DNA of 64,000 nt, taken from assembly GCF_036884845.1 (NCBI RefSeq), contig NZ_CP145732.1:6294501-6358500 (forward strand), written 5' to 3'. This DNA comes from Pseudomonas sp. MAG733B (GTDB taxonomy: Bacteria; Pseudomonadota; Gammaproteobacteria; Pseudomonadales; Pseudomonadaceae). This document shows positions 20,730-27,414 of the stretch, piece by piece (within the stretch, counting starts at the first letter, position 1; each line of letters starts with the position of its first letter). Under the pieces are notes generated by a model. That model made no database searches. It saw only the letters and a list, made by a program, of their open reading frames with translations, and was not told the DNA's origin. Made by a program: the position numbers and the translations under genes.

Positions 20730-21833
20730 ATGAAAAATCATAGTTCGTTTGATCAATCCGTGTCTTCTTCCGATTTGTCGGCCTGCACAACCTTGGCGGT
20801 CGACCTGGCCAAACAGGTCTTTCAGGTCGCCGGTGAAGATATCCTCGGCCAGGTGTTCTACGAGCAGCGGATCAAGTCGCGCGAGGCGTTTTATGATTTT
20901 CTCCGACAGTTGCCGCCGCATGTCGTGGTTTTGATGGAGACCGGTCCGGGTGCCCAGGCCTGGGCCCGGCAGCTGCAAGACCAAGGCAATCCGGTGCGGA
21001 TTCTTCCAGCCGGTTTGGTGGCCACACATCGCAGCGGGCCTAAAAATGATCGCAACGATGCGCTGGCGATTCTGCGGGCTAATCGCGATGAAAAAATCTG
21101 CGCAGTACCGGTCAAAAGCGTTGCGGCGCTGGCAATGCAGGCGTTGCATCGCGCCCGCCAGGGCTATGTGCGTCGACGCACGGCCCTCAGTAATCAGATG
21201 CGCGGCCTGCTGCTTGAGCACGGCGTAGCCTTGGCACAGGGCGATGTTGCGATCAGCCAGAAAATTCCGCGGGTGCTGGAAGATGCCACCCAACCGGTGC
21301 CGGGCCTGCTGCGTGAACTGATCGACGAACTGTTGGCCGAGTGGCGCCATTTGGGCGAGCGCATCAGCGTACTGACGGGACGCCTGGAAGTGGCCGCCAA
21401 CACCGACATGACGGCGAAGCGGCTAATGACTGTGCGCGGCATCGGCCCGATCACTGCCACGGCACTGGTGGCCAAGGAAACCAAGCCTGAGCGATTTCCC
21501 AATGCCCGCAAGTTTGCCGCGTACTTTGGCATGGTGCCTGACCAGCACAGCAGCGGGGAGACGGTCCGGTTGGGGAACATGACCAAGCGAGGTGATGCTT
21601 ATTTACGCAGCCTGATGATCCAGGGAGCCCATGCGGTGCTGCAACAACTACGACCTGATTCCCAGCAACCCGATGACCGCCGTTTGTTGCACTGGATGAG
21701 CCGGTTGGGCCGTAAGGAGGCTGCGATCAGGCTAGCCAACCGCAACCTGCGAATCGTCTGGGTGCTTCTACAGAATGACCAGACTTATCGTCGCCACGCG
21801 GGTGATGGCCAGCCAGCGACGATGGGCCACTGA
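20730..21833 (+). CDS. IS110-family transposase (DEDD recombinase)
   Basis: Transposase of 367 aa. The N-terminal RuvC-like DEDD domain has Asp in TTLAVDLAKQVFQVAGE, Glu in VVLMETGPGAQ and the Asp pair in SGPKNDRNDALAILR. The C-terminal Tnp_20 domain has GIGPITATALVAKETKPERF and HSSGETVRLGNMTKRGDAYL, where the Ser is the expected nucleophile. It appears complete, with no frameshift. Such enzymes recombine a circular intermediate into targets chosen by an RNA made from the element's own non-coding end (established for IS621 and IS1111 relatives). Confidence 0.92.
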   Translation: MKNHSSFDQSVSSSDLSACTTLAVDLAKQVFQVAGEDILGQVFYEQRIKSREAFYDFLRQLPPHVVVLMETGPGAQAWARQLQDQGNPVRILPAGLVATHRSGPKNDRNDALAILRANRDEKICAVPVKSVAALAMQALHRARQGYVRRRTALSNQMRGLLLEHGVALAQGDVAISQKIPRVLEDATQPVPGLLRELIDELLAEWRHLGERISVLTGRLEVAANTDMTAKRLMTVRGIGPITATALVAKETKPERFPNARKFAAYFGMVPDQHSSGETVRLGNMTKRGDAYLRSLMIQGAHAVLQQLRPDSQQPDDRRLLHWMSRLGRKEAAIRLANRNLRIVWVLLQNDQTYRRHAGDGQPATMGH

Positions 21834-21889
21834 GCGACAGAGTTCTGCCACCGAGGTACTAACCGTCTGACCCTCTGCTGAAAAAAATT

Positions 21890-22080
21890 GACCCCAGGTA
21901 AGACCGGCGTGGATTGATGCCTAAGCTCCTACTGGCCTTCGAGGCCTGACTGTAATCGGCATACCACGAGCTTTTCCAATTTTGGCCAGAAGCCGAAGAC
22001 GGCTTCCACGAATAGGCCTAATACATAGATGCAACGGGGCAGCGGTTTTTCAAAAGCGGGTAGACAGTGGGTGCGAGTCC
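21890..22080 (+). ncRNA. Candidate bridge/seek RNA in the 3' non-coding end of the IS
   Basis: This non-coding segment lies between the transposase stop and the right repeat, where IS1111-group guide RNAs are encoded. It holds two clear hairpins: GGCCT-TCG-AGGCC at 21934-21946 and GAAGCCG-AAGA-CGGCTTC at 21989-22006. Between the transposase stop and the first hairpin, AGCTCCTAC (21924-21932) equals the bottom strand of the target across its TA core. After the second hairpin, ATACATAG (22021-22028) repeats the right element end across the core (22081-22088). The RNA limits and the guide assignment are inference. Confidence 0.5.
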
Positions 22081-22082
22081 AT
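22071..22082 (+). repeat. Right subterminal inverted repeat of the IS
   Basis: GTGCGAGTCCAT pairs with the left repeat at 20655-20666 with one mismatch and lies 3 bp inside the inferred right end. Confidence 0.75.
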
Positions 22083-22085
22083 ACA

Positions 22086-22117
22086 TAGGAGCTGCCGAAG
22101 GCTGCGATCTTTTGCTT
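22086..22117. repeat. REP arm right of the IS (GCAGCC type)
   Basis: TAGGAGCTGCCGAAGGCTGC GATCTTTTGCTT, same family as 20606-20637 but inverted. The initial TA is the shared core left by IS insertion. Confidence 0.85.
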
Positions 22118-22187
22118 TCAACTCCCCGCACCTGGAAAACCCTATACAATGTGCGCTTTTTAACGATCCTGAATCCAAGGAGCCTTA

Positions 22188-22529
22188 GTGAGCACGTTGC
22201 CACCCTGCCCGAAATGCAATTCCGAATACACCTACGAGGACGGCGCCCAGCTGATCTGCCCCGAGTGCGCTCACGAGTGGTCCGCAAGCGGCGAAGCCGA
22301 AGCGGTGTCCGATGACGCGGTGAAAAAGGATTCGGTCGGTAACGTCCTGCAGGACGGCGACACCATTACCGTGATCAAGGACCTCAAGGTCAAGGGCACG
22401 TCGCTGGTGGTCAAGGTCGGCACCAAGGTGAAGAACATCCGCCTGTGCGATGGCGATCACGACATCGACTGCAAGATCGACGGTATCGGCCCGATGAAAC
22501 TCAAATCCGAGTTCGTCAGAAAAGTCTGA
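22188..22529 (+). CDS. yjdM: YjdM/PhnA-family zinc-ribbon protein
   Basis: Small protein (113 aa) with an N-terminal zinc ribbon, [13 protein letters not shown]...[10 protein letters not shown], followed by a basic KOW-like beta domain ([31 protein letters not shown]). Translation starts at GTG with AAGGAG upstream. TATACAAT at 22143 could be its -10. Although annotated as alkylphosphonate utilisation protein PhnA/PhnA-like, this family is not the C-P lyase and its role is unclear. It stands alone beside the IS. Confidence 0.88.
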   Translation: MSTLPPCPKCNSEYTYEDGAQLICPECAHEWSASGEAEAVSDDAVKKDSVGNVLQDGDTITVIKDLKVKGTSLVVKVGTKVKNIRLCDGDHDIDCKIDGIGPMKLKSEFVRKV

Positions 22530-22542
22530 ACCTGCTGTATTC

Positions 22543-22565
22543 CATCCCGCGCCAGGCGTGGGATG
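22543..22565 (+). terminator. Hairpin after yjdM
   Basis: CATCCC...GGGATG hairpin 14 bp after the yjdM stop. The T-tract is poor, so terminator function is uncertain. Confidence 0.4.
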
Positions 22566-22688
22566 GTGCTTCGCCCTCCCCTGCTTCACCCAGCAAATCC
22601 TCGCAATAGCTAAAGGCCAGCCGTTTTGACCTTACGCAATCTTTACCCGGAAAAAAGCCCAAACCGCCAATAGGTCCTTGCTATTTAT

Positions 22689-22710
22689 TGAATAGGAATT
22701 ATTCTCATTG
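22689..22710 (+). promoter_or_regulatory. Candidate Fur box
   Basis: TGAATAGGAATTATTCTCAT TG resembles Pseudomonas Fur sites (AATGATAAttATTCTCATT-like). It lies 27 bp before the ATG of the next gene, where Fur would block transcription. Confidence 0.5.
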
Positions 22711-22736
22711 AAACCAATCAATGGAGATGAGAATTC

Positions 22737-22994
22737 ATGACTTACTTAATCGATGCCTGGCTGGACCGCCCACACCCTTACCTCAGGATTCTGCATCGCG
22801 AAACCGGGGAAGTCTGTGCGGTACTTGAAGAGGAAGCCTTGAGTGAACTTCAGGATCAGGGTGATCTTGACCTCAATGGCCTGAATTCCAGCGAGCCGGT
22901 GGTGCTCAAGGAAGTAGTGCGCAACCTGTTTCTGTTCTGCTATGCCCGGGCATTGCGCCCGTCGCATGAACTGAATCACAAGATTGAAGTATGA
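22737..22994 (+). CDS. Small conserved Pseudomonas protein, probably iron-regulated
   Basis: Cytosolic protein of 85 aa, no domain recognised. It is rich in acidic and Leu residues (VLEEEALSELQDQGDLDLNGLNS) with a short hydrophobic helix (VVRNLFLFCYARAL) and no signal peptide. GGAGATGAGAATTC precedes the ATG. It occupies the position of the small protein next to ispB in P. aeruginosa, which as I recall responds to iron; the Fur-like site upstream agrees. Function is unknown, and a small regulatory or stress role would be speculation. Confidence 0.75.
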   Translation: MTYLIDAWLDRPHPYLRILHRETGEVCAVLEEEALSELQDQGDLDLNGLNSSEPVVLKEVVRNLFLFCYARALRPSHELNHKIEV

Positions 22995-23010
22995 ATAGCA
23001 TCGCAAACCC

Positions 23011-23100
23011 TGTAGGAGCAGAGCTTGCTCGCGATGCAAGCAACTCGGTTCAATTTTGATACCGAGGTGCTGCTATCGCGGGCAAGCCTTGCTCCTACAC
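23011..23100. repeat. REPIN, CTCGCGAT type
   Basis: Arms TGTAGGAGCAGAGCTTGCTC GCGAT and TATCGCGGGCAAGCCTTGCT CCTACA are in inverted order, between two convergent genes. Confidence 0.87.
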
Positions 23101-23110
23101 GATCAAATGC

Positions 23111-23728
23111 TTACAGAACGTCGAGCAGCTCGACGTCGAACACCAGTACGCTGTGCGGCGGAATGCTGCCAACGCCTTGAGCGCCGTAAGCCAGTTCGCT
23201 CGGCACGTACAGACGCCATTTGCTGCCGGCATTCATCAGTTGCAGGGCTTCGGTCCAGCCAGCGATCACGCCGCCAACCGGGAATTCTGCAGGCTGGCCA
23301 CGCTCGTAGGAGCTGTCGAACACGGTGCCGTCGATCAGGGTGCCGTGGTAGTGAGTACGCACGGTGTCTTCACGGGATGGCTTGGCGCCTTCACCGGCAG
23401 TCAGAACTTCGAACTGCAGGCCGGAAGCCAGGGTGGTGATGCCGTCACGCTTGGCGTTTTCAGCCAGGAAGGCCAGGCCTTCGCCAGCGGCCGCTTCAGC
23501 CTTGGCTGCAGCTTCGGCTTGCATGATTTCACGGATCACTTTGAAGCTGGCGGACATTTCTTCCTGGCCGACACGGCTTGGCAGACCGGCGAATGCGTCG
23601 GTCAGACCTGCCAGGATCGCGTCCAGGTTAACGCCCGGTGGCGGGTTGTCGCGCAGTTGGTCGCCCAGCTGACGGCCAATGCCGTAGCTGACGCGAGTTT
23701 CGTCGGTGGACAGATTTACTTCGGACAT
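23111..23728 (-). CDS. fklB: FKBP-type peptidyl-prolyl isomerase FklB
   Basis: Peptidyl-prolyl isomerase of 205 aa with an FKBP_N helical dimerisation domain (TDETRVSYGIGRQLGDQLRD, residues ~1-95) and a C-terminal FKBP domain (VRTHYHGTLIDGTVFDSSYERG, ELAYGAQGVGSIPPHSVLVFDVELL). The start at 23728 (MSEVNLSTDE) has GGAGCAGTGTC upstream; the longer frame to 23803 lacks conservation. There is no signal peptide, so it is cytoplasmic (FklB/FKBP22) rather than periplasmic FkpA. Confidence 0.93.
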   Translation of the reverse strand: MSEVNLSTDETRVSYGIGRQLGDQLRDNPPPGVNLDAILAGLTDAFAGLPSRVGQEEMSASFKVIREIMQAEAAAKAEAAAGEGLAFLAENAKRDGITTLASGLQFEVLTAGEGAKPSREDTVRTHYHGTLIDGTVFDSSYERGQPAEFPVGGVIAGWTEALQLMNAGSKWRLYVPSELAYGAQGVGSIPPHSVLVFDVELLDVL

Positions 23729-23849
23729 GACACTGCTCCGCTGTGCGGACGGACCAGGAACTTGCCGTGCATGCACAGCGCGTCCCGGAGCGCCCGAAAC
23801 CAAAAGGGCCAGCAGACTAGCACAGTTGCCACCGCGTTGATGAGGGGTG

Positions 23850-24158
23850 TCAGCCCTGTCGTGGAGATCGCTGGTCGATCGGCACCTTCAGGCTTTCGTC
23901 AATGCCGCCGAGCCCGCACATCTCGTCATGCACCAGGTTGTGCACGAGGTTGAAGTTCAGCTTGGGAAAGGAGTGAAGCACTTCGCGAGCGTGCTCGACC
24001 GAACGCAAATGCATCATTTCGCCGCGTTTATCGCTCAGGGGATACGCGGCGCCATGCATCCGCGCTTCCAGCAGATAAATCCCCCCCTCCATCGAGATCA
24101 GGTTCAGCTCGTCGACCTTCCCGGCGACGGCATAGGCATTCAACTCTTGCAGGTTCAT
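23850..24158 (-). CDS. DUF6482-like conserved protein
   Basis: Small cytosolic protein (102 aa) conserved in Pseudomonas. The N-terminus is MNLQELNAYAVAGKVDELNLISMEGGIYLLEARMHG, followed by HLRSVEHAREVLHSFP and LVHNLVHDEMCGLGGID. GAGGTG lies before the ATG. I associate it with DUF6482 from memory. No catalytic motif or membrane segment is seen, and its function is unknown. Confidence 0.75.
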   Translation of the reverse strand: MNLQELNAYAVAGKVDELNLISMEGGIYLLEARMHGAAYPLSDKRGEMMHLRSVEHAREVLHSFPKLNFNLVHNLVHDEMCGLGGIDESLKVPIDQRSPRQG

Positions 24159-24240
24159 GAAGGCACCTCACACAGTGGCGAGCCATTACCTCTACAGGGA
24201 TAGGCCTCGACGCATCAAAGTACAAGCCACAAACGACGCC

Positions 24241-24266
24241 GCCCGTCTGTTTTGCAACAGACGGGC
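24241..24266. terminator. Perfect 11-bp stem-loop after the YqhA-family gene
   Basis: GCCCGTCTGTT-TTGC-AACAGACGGGC lies 25 bp beyond the stop of the leftward YqhA gene. No T-tract follows on either strand, so it may be an RNA 3'-end stabiliser rather than an intrinsic terminator. Confidence 0.5.
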
Positions 24267-24290
24267 GGCGGGTACAGCGCTGAATGTTGA

Positions 24291-24779
24291 TCAGTGCTTG
24301 GTCACTTTATCCAGGTAACCCATGGCAAAGGCCGACACCACGAAGGTCATGTGAATGATCACGTACCACTGCAAATGCTCGGGATCGACGTTCTTGGCGT
24401 CCATGAAGATGCGCAGCAAGTGAATCGAGGAAATCGCCACGATGGAAGCGGCCACTTTCATCTTCAGCGACGAAGAGTCCATGGTGCCCAGCCAGTTGAG
24501 CTTTTCCTTGCTGTCGTCGATGTCGAGTTGGGAAACGAAGTTTTCGTAACCGGAAATCATCACCATCACCAGCAAACCGCCCACCAGCGCCATGTCGATC
24601 AGCGACAGCAGCACGAGGATCAGGTCCGACTCGGCCATCGAAAAAACGTTGGGGATGACGTGGAAGACTTCTTGGAAGAACTTCAGCGCCAGGGCCAGCA
24701 ACCCGAGGGACAGGCCGAAGTAGATCGGCGCCAGCAACCAGCGGGAGGCGTACATTGCATTTTCGATAAAGCGTTCCAT
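24291..24779 (-). CDS. yqhA: UPF0114/YqhA-family inner-membrane protein
   Basis: 162-aa membrane protein with about four hydrophobic segments ([86 protein letters not shown]). The YENFVS and [20 protein letters not shown] blocks are typical of the UPF0114/TIGR00645 family. Molecular function is unknown; a channel or transport role is only suggested by topology. Confidence 0.9.
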   Translation of the reverse strand: MERFIENAMYASRWLLAPIYFGLSLGLLALALKFFQEVFHVIPNVFSMAESDLILVLLSLIDMALVGGLLVMVMISGYENFVSQLDIDDSKEKLNWLGTMDSSSLKMKVAASIVAISSIHLLRIFMDAKNVDPEHLQWYVIIHMTFVVSAFAMGYLDKVTKH

Positions 24780-24938
24780 TGAATCTCACAGGTGGTCTGA
24801 AAATCGACGCGAGTATAGCAGCCCGCTGTTACACCCAGAAACCATCGGGAAATCCGCCACCTGCGCGTGTACATCAAGGTTTTTCTGCTAGTGTCCAAAC
24901 CATTGACAGCTCAGTGATATCGGACAGGAAGACAGGAA

Positions 24939-26768
24939 ATGGATGCGCGCTTGCCTTTAACCGGTGCAGGAATCTGCCTGGCGTTGCTGATGAGCGCCTG
25001 CTCGCCGAGCGATGAAAAACGCCAGGTCAGCCTGGAGGAAAAGACTGCGCAGTTCGAAAAGTCGCTGGATGCGATCCAGGACCCGAAACTCAAGGACGCC
25101 GTGGCGGAACTTGGCGGCTCGCTGCTGCTGCTCGAACGGGCGCAACTCAAGCTCGACAGCAAACCGGTGGAGACCGAATACGGTGAAGACGCCCTCGCCG
25201 TCCTCAAGCACTACCCCTCGCCCCAGGCACTGGTCGACACCTACATCAACGGCCTGTTCGTGTTGCATAAAGATTCCAGCTCCGACTACCTCACCGACCT
25301 GCAACCCGTATTTCCTTTCAATTTCAGCATTCCGGCGGCGTTTCTGTTTCCCCATGGCCTGGAATGGCAATCGGTCACGCTGAGCAACAAACGCGTCATC
25401 GCCTTCCAGCCGGAATGGTCGGAAACCGATCCCGGCATTCAGTTGAGTCCGTCGAGCTCCAACCTGAACAATCCCGATGACCTGACCGTGGCGTATCCGT
25501 TCATCGAAGGCCTGGATGCCGATATCAAGAACCAGCCGCAACCGCTCAGCCTGCAAGGCAAGATCGAAGTCATCGCCCCCCATCGGCTCTACAGCTTCGA
25601 CCTGACGAAAAAGGATGTCGGCCAGACGCGCACCAACGACAACGTCAGCGTCACCCTGCTGAAGCTGGCCAATAACTACGCAGAACTCGAATTCAGCAAC
25701 AGTGCGCCACAAGCCCCGGAGATCGTAGAAACACCGCTCAACCCGCTGATCGTCCAGGCCAAGGATGCCAGCGGGCAATTTCTCTCGCGCTCCGGCTCGA
25801 TCAATGAAACCGCTGCGCAAATCGCTTTCTACCAGAAGCAGTTGGTGAAAATGCAGCAACAGAAATCCTGGAGCGAAGCGTTCGAAAAGCAGCTCGATGA
25901 AGAGCACCGCACCTTCGAGAAGCAACAAACCCATCGTTATTCGAAAGTGTATTTCAACGGACCGATCGAAACTCTCGAAGTGAGCCTACTGGACTTTTCA
26001 GCCGTCACGGTGACCCGCAAGGATCTGGATCTGCCGGTGCGTCGCTTTGACCGTCACACCACGCAGAAAACCATCCAGCCCTTGAACTTGCCGGTGGTGG
26101 TGTATGACGACCAGGCGCCGAGCTGGCTCAAGGGCGCGACCTTGACCGAGGAACAACTGAAGAAGGGGGTCAAAATCACTCAGTCGGTTGATGACTCAAG
26201 CGCTGCCCGAGTCGAATTCAGCCACCTCAAAAGCTTCAATGACGAACTCCTTGGCACCTCCTTCAATCCCGGCGAAAACCCGGTCAGCTTCTTCACCGAG
26301 GACAGCCGGGGCAAACGCGATGAACCGATCGAACTGCCGCCGGAGGCGTATGAGGTCGATCCCCTTCGCGGCACCATCACCTATGACCTGAACCTGTTTC
26401 CGGAAACGCCCGCTTACGTGGTGGGCTCCGTGCCGCTGTTCCTGGCGACGGTCGACAAGCAGAGCATCGACGCTCATCAACTGCCCAAAGGCCTGGAGCT
26501 CAAAGGCAACGCGTTGGTGGTGGACCTGAAAGTGTTCCCCGAGCAGGACTGGCGGTTTTTTGCCAAGGACGACAGTGGCAATTACCTCAAGGAAATTCTC
26601 GCAGTCACCCATGATGCAGGCACAGAAGGCCCCGCGCTGTTTGCCGTCCATTACTTCTACGGCCAACCCACGCGCCTGGAAACCTATCAGCGAACTGACC
26701 TCACCACCGTGCAATATGGCTACGAGGTCAAACTCGACAAGGCTGATGCATCCAAGCTGGCCCAATAG
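24939..26768 (+). CDS. Large lipoprotein of unknown function
   Basis: Predicted lipoprotein of 609 aa. The signal sequence ends in the lipobox LMSA^C (Cys21), followed by SPSDEK, without an Asp at +2, so outer-membrane sorting is likely. A charged, probably helical stretch (residues ~25-100) precedes regions rich in beta-prone sequence (IPAAFLFPHGLEWQSVTLSNKRVIAF; KIEVIAPHRLYSFDLTKKDVG). A short coiled-coil-like patch (FYQKQLVKMQQQKSWSEAFEKQLDEEHRTFEKQQ) lies near residues 300-335. I do not recognise a domain. It diverges from yqhA and nearly touches the convergent next gene (6 bp). Confidence 0.82.
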   Translation: MDARLPLTGAGICLALLMSACSPSDEKRQVSLEEKTAQFEKSLDAIQDPKLKDAVAELGGSLLLLERAQLKLDSKPVETEYGEDALAVLKHYPSPQALVDTYINGLFVLHKDSSSDYLTDLQPVFPFNFSIPAAFLFPHGLEWQSVTLSNKRVIAFQPEWSETDPGIQLSPSSSNLNNPDDLTVAYPFIEGLDADIKNQPQPLSLQGKIEVIAPHRLYSFDLTKKDVGQTRTNDNVSVTLLKLANNYAELEFSNSAPQAPEIVETPLNPLIVQAKDASGQFLSRSGSINETAAQIAFYQKQLVKMQQQKSWSEAFEKQLDEEHRTFEKQQTHRYSKVYFNGPIETLEVSLLDFSAVTVTRKDLDLPVRRFDRHTTQKTIQPLNLPVVVYDDQAPSWLKGATLTEEQLKKGVKITQSVDDSSAARVEFSHLKSFNDELLGTSFNPGENPVSFFTEDSRGKRDEPIELPPEAYEVDPLRGTITYDLNLFPETPAYVVGSVPLFLATVDKQSIDAHQLPKGLELKGNALVVDLKVFPEQDWRFFAKDDSGNYLKEILAVTHDAGTEGPALFAVHYFYGQPTRLETYQRTDLTTVQYGYEVKLDKADASKLAQ

Positions 26769-26774
26769 AACGGA

Positions 26775-27116
26775 CTAATGATCGGGCCGAAACTCAAAGC
26801 CACCGACGTTACGGCAACGTCCGCCATTGATCTCGCGCAACTGGGCTTGCAGATGCAGGCACCAGATTTGCGGATCATCAGCGAGTTCGTAGCCGTGCAA
26901 GGTCAGGCTTTCAACAATGGTGTCGAGGATGGATTCAGCCGCGAACGGACCAGGAAACGGGCCCTGGGCTTTGATGGCTGAAGGTTGTTCGCCGGCCATT
27001 CCGGCGGCGAAGAGCAAGGTCCACATACCCGTATCACCCGCCAACGGCTTGATGGCGCATTCGATACGGGTCACAAGACCCAGGCATTGACGAGTGAGGC
27101 AGAGGTTGCGCGACAT
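26775..27116 (-). CDS. Conserved hypothetical protein
   Basis: 113-aa soluble protein with GAGGG before the ATG. The C-terminal half, SILDTIVESLTLHGYELADDPQIWCLHLQAQLREIN, looks like a compact alpha/beta domain. There are several Cys residues (C6, C11, C20, then WCLH) but no clear metal motif. It is found near the Lon-like protease in other Pseudomonas, which is context, not function. Not recognised. Confidence 0.68.
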   Translation of the reverse strand: MSRNLCLTRQCLGLVTRIECAIKPLAGDTGMWTLLFAAGMAGEQPSAIKAQGPFPGPFAAESILDTIVESLTLHGYELADDPQIWCLHLQAQLREINGGRCRNVGGFEFRPDH

Positions 27117-27313
27117 GGCGGCGACCCTCGGTAGATCCGGTATTCAGCCTCCACGGGAAGGCTGTTTCGATCCAGTGATTACTGTCCCTGTCCTTGAGCA
27201 GAGAATAGAAGAAAAGTGCGGGATGCAGGCCATTCGATACCAGAAGGCGCCGAATGGTCATTGTGTGAATATTGACGCCAGAGTGATGGCGTTTTCGGAC
27301 TGTATAGATCACC

Positions 27314-27407
27314 TGTAGGAGCCGAGCTTGCTCGCGATTGCGGACGTTCAGTCACCACAGGTGCTGAATGTCAGTCCGCTATCGCGAGCAAGCTCGGCTC
27401 CCACAGG
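27314..27407. repeat. REPIN, CTCGCGAT type
   Basis: Arms TGTAGGAGCCGAGCTTGCTC GCGAT and ATCGCGAGCAAGCTCGGCTC CCACAGG flank a 40-bp spacer. Confidence 0.88.
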
Positions 27408-27414
27408 TTATGCA

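Larger units (their letters stand above)
20650..22085 (+). mobile_element. IS110-family (IS1111-like) insertion sequence in a REP pair
   Basis: About 1.44 kb, with a DEDD transposase, ~80 bp of 5' and ~250 bp of 3' non-coding DNA. Subterminal inverted repeats are ATGGACTCGCCC (20655-20666) and GTGCGAGTCCAT (22071-22082), 11/12 complementary. Subterminal rather than terminal repeats and a long 3' non-coding end fit the IS1111 group. Outer limits were chosen because a shared TA (20648-20649 and 22086-22087) lets the flanks rejoin as CCCTG-TA-GGAGCTGCC, a normal REP start. IS110/IS1111 elements that target REP sequences are known in Pseudomonas. Exact ends are inferred. Confidence 0.82.

Noticed and set aside
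27034..27318. Frames on both strands between the small hypothetical gene and the REPIN
   Set aside because: They overlap the supported gene at 26775-27116 or the REPIN and have no binding site.
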